Shown in pieces: positions 16,480 to 24,592 of a stretch of 64,000 bases of DNA (positions within the stretch are counted from its first letter, which is position 1; each line of letters opens with the position of its first letter). Made by a program: the position numbers and the translations under genes. Origin of the DNA: an uncultured Aliivibrio sp. (lineage in GTDB: Bacteria > Pseudomonadota > Gammaproteobacteria > Enterobacterales > Vibrionaceae); NCBI RefSeq assembly GCF_946479765.1, contig NZ_CAMLHO010000015.1:1-64000 (forward strand), given 5' to 3'. The notes under the pieces were generated by a model. The model was given only the letters and a program-made list of their open reading frames with translations, did not search any database and was not told where the DNA came from.

Positions 16480-17657
16480 ACATTTTTCTTATCATCATAA
16501 CCACCTTTAGTATTATTGCGGTAGTCTACCATCACGCATTGTATCCGATGCTATTACGTTTGTTGGCTACTCGTTACCCACAACAAAATATGCCATTCAC
16601 TCCAAGAGGGTTTCATCAATCAAAAAAAGATCGTGCTCTGCCAACCATTACAATGATCATTCCGGCTTATAATGAACAAGAATGGATAGCGGATAAGATC
16701 CGTAACCTATCCTGTCTGGATTATCCATCGCAAAAACTGTCTATCATTATTGCTTGCGATGGGTGCAGTGATGATACCGTTAATATTGCGTATGACACCA
16801 TTCAAGAAGCCGTTTGCTCTGATGTACACATTGAAGTTCATGTGTTTGAAGAAAATCAGGGGAAAGTCTCTCTACTTAATCAATTAATCCCTCAATATGA
16901 CAGCGATATTATCGCGTTAAGTGATGTATCAGCCCTACTTTCCTACGATGCATTGTTAATTGCGGCAAAGCACTTTAATAACCCAGAGGTAGGAGTGGTA
17001 AACCCAACTTATCATCTGTTAACGCCAAGCTCAATTGGCGAGAAAAAATATTGGGAATACCAGACTACCATTAAACAACAAGAAGCCATGATTGGGTCCA
17101 GTTTAGGTTCGCATGGCGCATTTTATCTTTTTAGAAATGAATTATTTATCCCATTAGATAACGACATCATTAACGATGACTTTATCTTACCAATGAAAAT
17201 CGTAGAGCAAGGCTATCAAGCTATTTATGATCCTAGAATGCGAGCACTCGAATTAGAACGAGTTATCCAAAAAGATGATTTTGCACGCCGCTTACGAATA
17301 TCTGCGGGTAATCTTCAACAATTGCTACGTTTAGCCCCTTTATTTAGTCCAAAATACAGAGGAACTGCATTTACTTTTTTCTCCGGTAAAGGGCTTAGAT
17401 TTACAATGCCATATTTTATGATCATTGCGTATATTGGGTCCATACTGCTTCTTTCAAACCCAATTTTTCTGGTCGCCTTTATTGGGCAAACATTAGGTTA
17501 CAGCATTGGTTTGTTTGGCTTTATTTTTCCTACTTTATTTTCAAATAAATATTGCCAAACCATTACCTATCTCATCACAGGACATACCGCTAATTTTATC
17601 GGTGGCCTTACCTATCTATTCAATAAACCGATGTCATGGACTCGAGTACATAAATAA
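16476..17657 (+). CDS. sypQ: SypQ, membrane GT2-family glycosyltransferase
   Basis: The 393-residue protein has an N-terminal membrane anchor (residues 1-25), a GT-A domain starting ITMIIPAYNEQEWIADKIRNL with DGCSDDT, IIALSDVSALL and a NDDFILPMKIVEQGY acceptor motif, and two to three C-terminal membrane segments (about 315-385). This resembles Wzx/Wzy-independent-type or cellulose-synthase-like GT2 enzymes, but in the syp context it most likely builds the repeat unit. It is four bases overlapped with sypP and is followed by sypR after 14 bases. Confidence 0.86.
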   Translation: MNIFLIIITTFSIIAVVYHHALYPMLLRLLATRYPQQNMPFTPRGFHQSKKDRALPTITMIIPAYNEQEWIADKIRNLSCLDYPSQKLSIIIACDGCSDDTVNIAYDTIQEAVCSDVHIEVHVFEENQGKVSLLNQLIPQYDSDIIALSDVSALLSYDALLIAAKHFNNPEVGVVNPTYHLLTPSSIGEKKYWEYQTTIKQQEAMIGSSLGSHGAFYLFRNELFIPLDNDIINDDFILPMKIVEQGYQAIYDPRMRALELERVIQKDDFARRLRISAGNLQQLLRLAPLFSPKYRGTAFTFFSGKGLRFTMPYFMIIAYIGSILLLSNPIFLVAFIGQTLGYSIGLFGFIFPTLFSNKYCQTITYLITGHTANFIGGLTYLFNKPMSWTRVHK

Positions 17658-17671
17658 TAAGGGACACTATT

Positions 17672-18316
17672 ATGATGGATTCTTACTACACAATTAATAA
17701 ACCAATTATTCGCGCTAAACGTACCTTTGATGTGTGCTTATCTATTATTGGATTAATACTCACACTGCCGCTGTTTCCTTTTATTGCTCTTGCGATAAAA
17801 CTCAATTCAACAGGCCCTATTTTTTATCGTCAACTGCGAGTAGGGAGAGCGATGCCTGACCAAATACATGTCTTTGAGATGATTAAATTCAGAAGCATGG
17901 TGCAAGATGCCGAAGCAGCAACAGGGGCAACACTAGCAACCGACGGCGATAGTCGAGTAACTCTCGTCGGCCGCTTCTTAAGAAAAACTCGTTTAGATGA
18001 ACTGCCACAATTTTTTAATGTACTGAATGGTGATATGTCTCTAGTGGGCCCAAGGCCTGAGCGACCTACCTTTTATAGTAAATTAGATCGCGAAATACCT
18101 TATTTTAGCGAACGTACTTATGGGGTGCTTCCAGGAATAACTGGCCTTGCTCAAGTCAACCAAGGTTATGACACTTGCATTGAAGATGTGCGTTCTAAAG
18201 TAGGATTTGATCACAGCTATGCTCTTTCTCTTAGATCTATTTCTAGTTGGATAAAATCCGATGTCACTATTTTATTAATGACCGTAAAGGTAATGATTTT
18301 TGCACGTGGGCAATAA
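17672..18316 (+). CDS. sypR: SypR, initiating sugar-phosphate transferase
   Basis: The 214-residue protein is a short WcaJ/PglC-type bacterial sugar transferase: one hydrophobic hairpin (FDVCLSIIGLILTLPLFPFIALAIKL), then the catalytic region with MIKFRSMV, RTRLDELPQF-like (RKTRLDELPQFFNVLNGDMS) and LVGPRPERP. It should load the first sugar phosphate on undecaprenyl phosphate and so start repeat-unit synthesis. It is the last syp gene. Its stop codon lies inside a short TAA repeat. Start could be 17672 or the next ATG. Confidence 0.9.
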   Translation: MMDSYYTINKPIIRAKRTFDVCLSIIGLILTLPLFPFIALAIKLNSTGPIFYRQLRVGRAMPDQIHVFEMIKFRSMVQDAEAATGATLATDGDSRVTLVGRFLRKTRLDELPQFFNVLNGDMSLVGPRPERPTFYSKLDREIPYFSERTYGVLPGITGLAQVNQGYDTCIEDVRSKVGFDHSYALSLRSISSWIKSDVTILLMTVKVMIFARGQ

Positions 18317-18331
18317 TAATAATAATAATAA
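18312..18331. repeat. AAT trinucleotide repeat at the sypR stop
   Basis: About 6.7 copies of AAT/TAA begin in the last codon of sypR and include its stop codon. Slippage here would still leave an in-frame TAA, so coding is not affected. Confidence 0.9.
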
Positions 18332-18477
18332 GCACAGTAAATGAAGGTAATACAATACGTTAGTTTATATGAGACAAGACCCGTAAGTATTAAAAATGAT
18401 ACGCCTGTTTTTCATTCTTACCTGTTATTATGAACAGCATATTATTAATGTAATTATTAGTTACTAGGTGCCTAAAC

Positions 18478-20370
18478 ATGCAGAAGTCCCTCACATCTTC
18501 GATTGTTATTCCTGATAAGATAAAACAAGATTGGCAGAATATGCTTAATGTTCTTGCTGATCTTACTGAGGTACCTGTCGCTCTTGTGATGCGTATTCAT
18601 CATGAAACGATTGAGGTATTTTCATCTAATGACTCATTGGCGAATCCTTACATCGAAGGAAATATTGAACGCATTCATCAAAATTTATATTGTGAGCATG
18701 TCGTTAAACATCGCCATCAATTATTAGTACCTAATGCACTTAAAAACCCCGAGTGGGAAAATAGCCCAGATACCAATCTTAATATGATTGCTTATTGTGG
18801 CTTGCCTCTTTTTTGGCCGGATAACACGCCTTTTGGAACCGTGTGCATTCTCGATAGTAAAGAAAATGCTTTTAACCCGGCTTACCAACGTTTATTAGCT
18901 ACATACCAACAATCTATAGAAGCCCAACTGAATACTCTATTTCAACATACTGAATTATTAAAAAACCACCTAAAACTACAACAAGAAATAGCCAGTAAAA
19001 CCAATGATATTAATAAAATAAATACCAAATTAGCGAATGAAATAGATTGTCGTCGAGCAGCAGAGCAAAAAGTGGAATATCATAAAAGTCATGATATTGG
19101 TACTGGTTTTTTAAATACGACAGCACTATATCGACACATAGATAAATTAATCTGCACTAACAAGAATTTTGTTTTATTGCATATTCATTTCGCTAATAGT
19201 CGAAAAATACAACAAGAACACGGACACTCGGTATTTAATCTTATCTTAACTAAATATCGATCTAAATTATCCAAAGTCACTGACACCTCTGTCACAGGTC
19301 GATTAGACTCTTCTGACATTTTATTAGTCATTCATACAGATAAAGAAAAACTACCTAAACTATGTCAGCACCTCTCTGAAATTGGACAAACTCGTTTTTC
19401 AAATAACGAAGAGTTTATCCACCTGCAAAGTTATATTGGTGCCGTGCACTCTAACAATCAAGCATCCCGTACAGAATTGCTGCAATGTGCGTATAACACC
19501 GTTGTAGAGTGTCAAAATCATGGTAAAACATTCACGATTTCAGAGCGTTCGTTACCTGTTAAATCAAGCCTATCAGAACACAAAATTGAAGGCTATTTAT
19601 TAGAAGCGGTCCGTAATAATGACCTCTTTTTAAACTACCAACCTAAAGTATGTCCTTACACTAAACAATGGTTAGGCTGTGAAGTCCTATTACGTTGGAA
19701 TCATCCTCATCTAGCTACTATTTCTAATGACGTTTTGATTCAGTTAGCTGAACGAAATGGACTTATTTATGAGCTTGGTAATTTTGCATTAAGAAGTGCC
19801 ATTCAACAAACATCAGAATGGATCTTACATTCGCCAAATTTTGTCACTGCCGTCAATCTATCCGCAGTTCAATTAAAAGATCCATCTCTTGTACAACATA
19901 TTCAACAATTATTGGATATCTATAATCTTCCAGCTAAAAATTTAGAACTTGAGGTAACAGAAAGTGGATTAATTGCAGATGAAGAATTAGCCATCAGCAC
20001 CCTTACTCAATTACATGAGATGGGAATATCTATTGCACTTGATGACTTTGGAACCGGTTATGCTTCTTTTCAATATTTGAAAAAATACCCATTTGACTCC
20101 TTAAAAATCGATAAAAGTTTCATTGATAATGTAGAGCATAATGTCGAGGACCAAAATATTGTATGTGCCATGATAAATATCGCCAAAAAATTGCAACTCA
20201 AGGTAGTTGTTGAAGGGGTTGAAAATAAAAATCAAGAACGCTTTGTAACAAGTGAAGGGGTTGACCTTATCCAAGGGTATCTTTACTCAAAACCAATCAC
20301 AGCAAATGAATTCGAAGAAGGTTTATTCAATCAATCATCTATTGGGACTCCTTATTTTCAATTCATGTAG
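18478..20370 (+). CDS. GAF - degenerate GGDEF - EAL c-di-GMP phosphodiesterase
   Basis: An N-terminal GAF domain (about residues 20-155) is followed by a short coiled coil, a GGDEF-fold region in which the signature is replaced by GRLDSSD (about 200-355), and an EAL domain (about 370-610). The EAL part keeps catalytic motifs: EVLLRW, NLSAVQL, LEVTESG, LDDFGTGYASFQYL, VVVEGVEN and QGYLYSKP. It should degrade c-di-GMP to pGpG, with GAF and the dead GGDEF as sensory parts. It sits 161 bases after sypR in the same direction, which suggests a link to polysaccharide control. No sigma-54 promoter was seen before it. Confidence 0.88.
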   Translation: MQKSLTSSIVIPDKIKQDWQNMLNVLADLTEVPVALVMRIHHETIEVFSSNDSLANPYIEGNIERIHQNLYCEHVVKHRHQLLVPNALKNPEWENSPDTNLNMIAYCGLPLFWPDNTPFGTVCILDSKENAFNPAYQRLLATYQQSIEAQLNTLFQHTELLKNHLKLQQEIASKTNDINKINTKLANEIDCRRAAEQKVEYHKSHDIGTGFLNTTALYRHIDKLICTNKNFVLLHIHFANSRKIQQEHGHSVFNLILTKYRSKLSKVTDTSVTGRLDSSDILLVIHTDKEKLPKLCQHLSEIGQTRFSNNEEFIHLQSYIGAVHSNNQASRTELLQCAYNTVVECQNHGKTFTISERSLPVKSSLSEHKIEGYLLEAVRNNDLFLNYQPKVCPYTKQWLGCEVLLRWNHPHLATISNDVLIQLAERNGLIYELGNFALRSAIQQTSEWILHSPNFVTAVNLSAVQLKDPSLVQHIQQLLDIYNLPAKNLELEVTESGLIADEELAISTLTQLHEMGISIALDDFGTGYASFQYLKKYPFDSLKIDKSFIDNVEHNVEDQNIVCAMINIAKKLQLKVVVEGVENKNQERFVTSEGVDLIQGYLYSKPITANEFEEGLFNQSSIGTPYFQFM

Positions 20371-20466
20371 ATAGCTATCTGAGTTTATTCATGTGTTGGT
20401 AGTTTCTAAACTCAACGATAATCTGTTATTCTTGCCAAAAATATTGTACATAAAAATGAAGTCAGC

Positions 20467-21015
20467 ATGAATATTCAAAAAATAGAGCAAGAAGTTCAAC
20501 AATGGTTGGAAGATGTGGTGATCGGCCTTAATCTTTGCCCATTTGCAGCAAAACCTAACCGTAATAAACAAATCAAAGTTTTTGTATCAGAAGCGACAAC
20601 GGAAGAAGTTCTGCTCGAAGATGTGTTGCAAGAATTAATGAACCTAAATTCAAAAACAGCAGAAGAGTTAGAAACAACATTAGTTGCTATTCCAAACATG
20701 CTGCAAGATTTCATGGATTACAATTTCTTCTTAGATTGGATTGATGCTCTTATCAAGCAACAAGAATGGGAAGGCACATTCCAAATTGCAACTTTCCATC
20801 CAAATTATTGCTTTGGCGGTGCTGAGCCAGAAGACGATGAGAACTTAACAAACCGTTCTCCTTATCCTGTACTGCATCTTATTCGTGAAGAAAGTATGGC
20901 AAAAATACTGAAACACTATCCAAACCCTGAAGCAATTCCTGATATAAATATTGCCCGAGTAGAAGCGTTAACTCCTGAAGAGCGTCGTAAGCTATTCCCG
21001 TACCTGTTTGTATAA
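20467..21015 (+). CDS. DUF1415 family protein
   Basis: The 182-residue protein matches the DUF1415 pattern as I know it: an N-terminal EEVQQWLEDVVIGLNLCPFA, a central IATFHPNYCFGG and a C-terminal NRSPYPVLHLIREESM. The conserved cysteine (residue 22 region) and His/Cys motif suggest a metal or redox site, but no function is established. GAAGTCAGC precedes the ATG. It is followed after 41 bases by a glutaredoxin gene, likely co-transcribed. Confidence 0.85.
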   Translation: MNIQKIEQEVQQWLEDVVIGLNLCPFAAKPNRNKQIKVFVSEATTEEVLLEDVLQELMNLNSKTAEELETTLVAIPNMLQDFMDYNFFLDWIDALIKQQEWEGTFQIATFHPNYCFGGAEPEDDENLTNRSPYPVLHLIREESMAKILKHYPNPEAIPDINIARVEALTPEERRKLFPYLFV

Positions 21016-21056
21016 GTTACGCTACCAGTATCACTAGATTTAACTGAGAGATAATA

Positions 21057-21284
21057 ATGAAACGTATTGTTTTATATGTCGCTGACAAATGCCCACATTG
21101 CAAAGATGCACAGCGTTACCTTGATTCTAAAAAAATTGCGTATCGATTGACCAACGCAAAAATGCAACGAGGACGCAAGGAGTTACAAGCCATGGGCGCT
21201 CGTTCTATCCCTGTTCTTAAGATTGGTGATCAAGTGATGGTTGGTTGGAATCAGAAGAATTTCGATAAGATATATAACAGTTAA
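21057..21284 (+). CDS. glutaredoxin-like thiol-disulfide protein
   Basis: A 75-residue thioredoxin-fold protein with active site CPHC (residues 12-15), the cis-proline loop ARSIPVLKIGDQ and the C-terminal VGWNQKNFDKI. The size fits NrdH/GrxA-like mini-glutaredoxins. Good GAGAG upstream. It converges on the cytochrome b562 gene; in the undisturbed arrangement they would share the terminator. Its last 11 codons are part of the 138-bp segment that is repeated at 23205. Confidence 0.85.
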   Translation: MKRIVLYVADKCPHCKDAQRYLDSKKIAYRLTNAKMQRGRKELQAMGARSIPVLKIGDQVMVGWNQKNFDKIYNS

Positions 21285-21385
21285 TTAAAAACAAAAATGG
21301 AGCTGATTAGCTCCATTTTTTTACTCACTAGATCGCTTTACTATCCAAAGATCTTACTCCAAATACTTGGATTACGCTTTTTGTG
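21248..21385. repeat. 138-bp direct repeat, copy 1 (left flank of SDR-LysR insert)
   Basis: Identical to 23205-23342 except at 21333 (T/C) and 21377 (C/T). It contains the last codons of the glutaredoxin gene, the terminator and the last codons of the cytochrome b562 gene. In this copy the cytochrome part is only a 3' fragment. Confidence 0.95.
21293..21320. terminator. bidirectional terminator, copy 1
   Basis: A 12-bp stem AAAAATGGAGCT / AGCTCCATTTTT with loop GATT and T-runs on both strands. It ends the glutaredoxin gene and also the LysR gene coming from the other side. Confidence 0.9.
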
Positions 21386-21403
21386 ACGCTTTATTTAGGT
21401 CCT

Positions 21404-22285
21404 TCAACCTAGTTGATCCTTTAAAAAATCTAGAAACACTCTAATTTTAGGTGAAATAAGTTCTCTCCTTAAAAAAATAGCATAGACTGCAGTCTCTTTT
21501 CCATTAGGGCAAAAGCTATAATCACTCATTACTTTAACAAGTTCCCCACGATCTAATTCCCCTTTTACTGCCCAAAATGGAATTAGAGCTAACCCTCCAT
21601 GATTCAGCACCAGTTGTTTTTGACCATTAACTGTATTGATTTCTATTGAATTTTCAATTTCAATGCTTTCAAGTTTATCACCTTTTAAAAACCAATTACC
21701 CCAACCAGCATAACCGTATTTAATACAAAGGTGATTAGACAAATCCTCTAATCTTAATGGACTGCCATTTACTTTTAAATAAGTCGGACTAGCACACAAT
21801 ACAAAATCATTTATAGATAACTTAGTAGCAATCATGGAGGAATCAGACAAACTACCACTTCTAATAGCTACATCTACATTTTCTTCAACTAGATCCAAAA
21901 CTCTCTCGGTCAGCTCAACCCTCAAATCTACTTCAGGATATTTAGCTTTGAACTTAGGAAGTAAAGGGATAATTATCGCTTCACCAAAGCCTACAGTTGC
22001 ACTGATATTTAACATACCACGTGGCATTTCTTGTAAATCATTAACGACACGTTTCGCTTCATCTAGCTCTACGATTATTTGCTTAGAATATCTGTAAAAT
22101 TGATATCCTGCTTCTGTCAATGAGATACTCCGGCTGTTACGCTTGATTAATCTCACTCCAAGATCATTTTCTAGTACGGTAAGTTGACGCGAGATCGAGG
22201 AAGGCTGCACATCAAAAATACGGCTAGTTTCCGACATGTTTTTTGTCTCAACGACTGTATTAAAATATTGTAAACGCTTAATCAT
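21404..22285 (-). CDS. LysR-family transcription regulator
   Basis: The 293-residue protein has the N-terminal winged helix-turn-helix (YFNTVVETKNMSETSRIFDVQPSSISRQLTVLENDLG) and a LysR substrate domain (LNISATVGFGEAIIIPLLPKF ... DVAIRSGSL). It resembles the CrgA/PecT-like group that often controls a neighbouring oxidoreductase. It is 69 bases downstream of the SDR gene in the same direction, which suggests an operon inside the inserted segment. Ligand unknown. Confidence 0.88.
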   Translation of the reverse strand: MIKRLQYFNTVVETKNMSETSRIFDVQPSSISRQLTVLENDLGVRLIKRNSRSISLTEAGYQFYRYSKQIIVELDEAKRVVNDLQEMPRGMLNISATVGFGEAIIIPLLPKFKAKYPEVDLRVELTERVLDLVEENVDVAIRSGSLSDSSMIATKLSINDFVLCASPTYLKVNGSPLRLEDLSNHLCIKYGYAGWGNWFLKGDKLESIEIENSIEINTVNGQKQLVLNHGGLALIPFWAVKGELDRGELVKVMSDYSFCPNGKETAVYAIFLRRELISPKIRVFLDFLKDQLG

Positions 22286-22324
22286 AATTCACCTGACTTA
22301 TACTTCTAGCAATGATCTCAAAAT

Positions 22325-22360
22325 ATTGAACTATTGAACTATTGAACTATTGAACTATTG
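22325..22360. repeat. octanucleotide tandem repeat between SDR and LysR genes
   Basis: The unit ATTGAACT is repeated 4.5 times without error. The SDR stop codon lies in the last unit. It is short and exact enough to be variable between strains. Confidence 0.95.
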
Positions 22361-23065
22361 CATTTTTCCATTAAAAGCAATGAGAGAACCACTTAAATTT
22401 GTTTTTGATGATTGCGTCAATTCAATCATTAACTCGGCCATCTCTGCCGGATCTACCCATGTTGAATAATCTGCGCCTGGCATCGCTCTTCGATTGACTT
22501 CTGTATTAATAATAGTAGGTAGAATAGCATTAATTTTGATATTAGAAGCGACGCCTTCTGCTGCCATACTTTCCACAAGGCCATTCAAAGCAAGTTTAGA
22601 CGCCATATAAGGACCGAAACCTGCTGAAATATTGCGGATTGTGTCACGAGCTGAAACGAACATAATCGAGCCGCCACCACTTTTTTCCATTGCGTTAAAA
22701 ATTTCACGACCAAACACAAAAGCGGTTGTAAAATTAGCATTGAATAATAAATCCACGTCTTTAACATCAATGTCTTTCCAGTGTCCCCATGTATAAACAC
22801 CAGTGCAATGATAGTGAGCTTCAATTTTCCCTAAGATATCAGAAGCTTGTGTAACAAGATCTTTACTTTCAGCTTCATTTGATAAGTCACCAAGAAGTAC
22901 TGTTATTTTATCTCCATATTGATCTTCCATCTCTTTTGCACGCTCTTCATCACCTTTACGGCCAAAAGCCACAATTTTAGTACCCGATGCTATTAGGTCT
23001 TTAATTATAATTTTAGCTGTCACAGAAAAACATGAAGCAACGGTAGCAGTCTTAATAGTATTCAT
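22355..23065 (-). CDS. short-chain dehydrogenase/reductase with altered nucleotide motif
   Basis: A 236-residue SDR-fold protein. The catalytic Ser138 (IMFVSARD) and YxxxK (Y153-K157, in GPYMASKLALNG) are present, and LLGDLSN and NANFTTAFVFGREIF match SDR strand 3 and helix 4-5. The N-terminal glycine-rich cofactor motif, usually TGxxxGxG, reads ASCFSVTA with no glycine, so NAD(P) binding may be weakened or different. Substrate unknown. Part of the insert between the 138-bp repeats, upstream of and probably co-transcribed with the LysR gene. Confidence 0.8.
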   Translation of the reverse strand: MNTIKTATVASCFSVTAKIIIKDLIASGTKIVAFGRKGDEERAKEMEDQYGDKITVLLGDLSNEAESKDLVTQASDILGKIEAHYHCTGVYTWGHWKDIDVKDVDLLFNANFTTAFVFGREIFNAMEKSGGGSIMFVSARDTIRNISAGFGPYMASKLALNGLVESMAAEGVASNIKINAILPTIINTEVNRRAMPGADYSTWVDPAEMAELMIELTQSSKTNLSGSLIAFNGKMQ

Positions 23066-23204
23066 TCTTAGCCTTTAATTTCATAAGTAATTTAAGGTTT
23101 AAAGAATAGACTTTGTCATCAAAGGTTAGAATACAGTAAAAAACAAAGCATAGTTGCTTAAAAAGCAATGATTGGAATAGAAAGCTAAGCTTTGTGGTTA
23201 ACTT

Positions 23205-23342
23205 GAATCAGAAGAATTTCGATAAGATATATAACAGTTAATTAAAAACAAAAATGGAGCTGATTAGCTCCATTTTTTTACTCACTAGACCGCTTTACTA
23301 TCCAAAGATCTTACTCCAAATACTTGGATTACGTTTTTTGTG
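23205..23342. repeat. 138-bp direct repeat, copy 2 (right flank of SDR-LysR insert)
   Basis: Second copy of 21248-21385, 136/138 identical by eye. Here the glutaredoxin codons are a 3' fragment, while the cytochrome b562 end belongs to the intact gene. Confidence 0.95.
23250..23277. terminator. bidirectional terminator, copy 2
   Basis: Identical stem-loop to 21293-21320 (AAAAATGGAGCT GATT AGCTCCATTTTT). It now ends the cytochrome b562 gene and insulates the insert on its right side. Confidence 0.88.
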
Positions 23343-23735
23343 GTATTCAACTCGTAGTTCGTCAACTTGCTCAAGTACAGCTTGTGCTTTCTCTAAATCA
23401 CCCGCATCCAACTCTGCTTTAACCAACGCAACAGAAGCCGATAACTTATTAAAACCTTCTTGATACATGGCCTGTTTTTCTGGGGTGTATTCGCCCTGCT
23501 TTAACTGATCAATAAGAGATTCTAGTTTAGTCACAACTTGATTCATATCCTCAAGAGACGTCGCTCGCTCGCCTAGCTTATATTCTAATCTCATCTCTTT
23601 CATGACGGCTTTCATATCTACAGGCGCGTTAACAACCATTGATTGGTCATCAATCATATCCGTTGACTCAGTCGTTGTATTTGCCGCAACGCCCGCAGAA
23701 AAAGTCAGGGCTAATGTTAAAAATATAGCTTTCAT
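23298..23735 (-). CDS. cybC: cytochrome b562 family periplasmic protein
   Basis: A signal peptide (MKAIFLTLALTFSAGVAA) is followed by a four-helix-bundle sequence. The pattern near the N-terminus (VDMKAVMKEMRLEYK) and the C-terminal ELRVEYHKKR (His132) match the heme-ligand positions of E. coli cytochrome b562 (Met near the start of helix 1, His in helix 4, preceded by R..Y). Length 145 fits. It would carry one heme in the periplasm; partner unknown. Its last 13 codons lie in repeat copy 2. Confidence 0.75.
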   Translation of the reverse strand: MKAIFLTLALTFSAGVAANTTTESTDMIDDQSMVVNAPVDMKAVMKEMRLEYKLGERATSLEDMNQVVTKLESLIDQLKQGEYTPEKQAMYQEGFNKLSASVALVKAELDAGDLEKAQAVLEQVDELRVEYHKKRNPSIWSKIFG

Positions 23736-23829
23736 AGTAATCCTTTAAATAAGCAAGATAGGCAGTGTAATGTATTGCTTCTCATACTCACAGAATTAAT
23801 ATGTTTCAATCCATAACGATGAATACGGA

Positions 23830-24201
23830 TCAGTTAACAGTAATGCTATCTACATAAATAAGGTAATTATCTTCTTTATTTATCTCACCTTTAATCGTCA
23901 CTTTATCGTTTGGTTTTACTTGTAAGCCAGACATTTTGTCACCATCAATTTTTACATTTAATGACCCCGTCTCATCTTTAAACAAGTAAACTTCTTTACC
24001 TAAAGGTTCAATTAAGTAACCGGTTAATAGGATCGGAGTATCGTCAATAACAGCACTGGCGCTCAATACAGAGGCTACCGTATTGACTCCATCCATCGGC
24101 TTTGAAAATTCATCCTGATAATTAGTAGGCTGATCGTTAGCAAATGCAAGCGTTGATGAACATGCTAATAACAGTGTGAATAAAATAGTTCTCTTTTTCA
24201 T
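23830..24201 (-). CDS. YgiW/BOF-family periplasmic OB-fold protein
   Basis: A 123-residue exported protein (signal MKKRTILFTLLLACSSTLAFA) with the BOF (bacterial OB-fold) pattern ILLTGYLIEPLGKEVYLFKDETGSLNVKID ... VKPNDKVTIKGEINKE. Relatives YgiW and YdeI are linked to oxidative, acid and peptide stress tolerance and periplasmic binding. 95 bases upstream of the cytochrome b562 gene in the same direction. Confidence 0.85.
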   Translation of the reverse strand: MKKRTILFTLLLACSSTLAFANDQPTNYQDEFSKPMDGVNTVASVLSASAVIDDTPILLTGYLIEPLGKEVYLFKDETGSLNVKIDGDKMSGLQVKPNDKVTIKGEINKEDNYLIYVDSITVN

Positions 24202-24592
24202 AAATAAATGCCTTAAGTGTCATTATATAAATAGTAAATAAAACCACATTAACATTTGTAACTTGATTTTATTATCAAGACCAAAAAAAGTTATAAATAT
24301 ATAGTAGTTCAATTAAGTCTATTTTTCAGACTACTCTTAGTTTTTAATTATATCAATCACTAGATTATTTTTATACTTTCCTCATAAAACATCTTGGCAA
24401 CGTTTGAAACCAATAATTAACCTATTGATATATAAGCACTCCATGCCATAAATTTAACTTGCTATCTTATGTATCTTTGATTAAAAGAATATAATAATTG
24501 AATCTAAAAAATCATATTGAATCGTCAATTGAAGGAAGAATATATATATCTTCTTCCTTCAATCGTATTATTAAATTAACGAATATAAATGC
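24202..24592. other. AT-rich intergenic region
   Basis: 391 bases between the BOF gene promoter side and the end of ybbP. It holds the 13-bp inverted repeat at 24528-24563 and presumably the BOF promoter. I see no gene or RNA in it. Confidence 0.6.
24528..24563. terminator. stem-loop downstream of the ybbP-like gene
   Basis: A 13-bp perfect stem ATTGAAGGAAGAA / TTCTTCCTTCAAT around a TA-rich 10-base loop, 30 bases beyond the ybbP stop. There is no clear T-run directly after it, so it may be a 3'-end stabiliser rather than a true intrinsic terminator. Confidence 0.5.

Larger units (their letters stand above)
21386..23204. mobile_element. 1.8-kb inserted segment (SDR + LysR) between 138-bp direct repeats
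   Basis: The segment between the two repeat copies holds only two co-directional genes, an SDR oxidoreductase and a LysR regulator. The ancestral order, glutaredoxin then cytochrome b562 convergent on one terminator, can be restored by removing one repeat copy plus this segment. No transposase, integrase or terminal inverted repeat is visible, so the mechanism is unknown. Called mobile by inference from the repeats. Confidence 0.6.
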
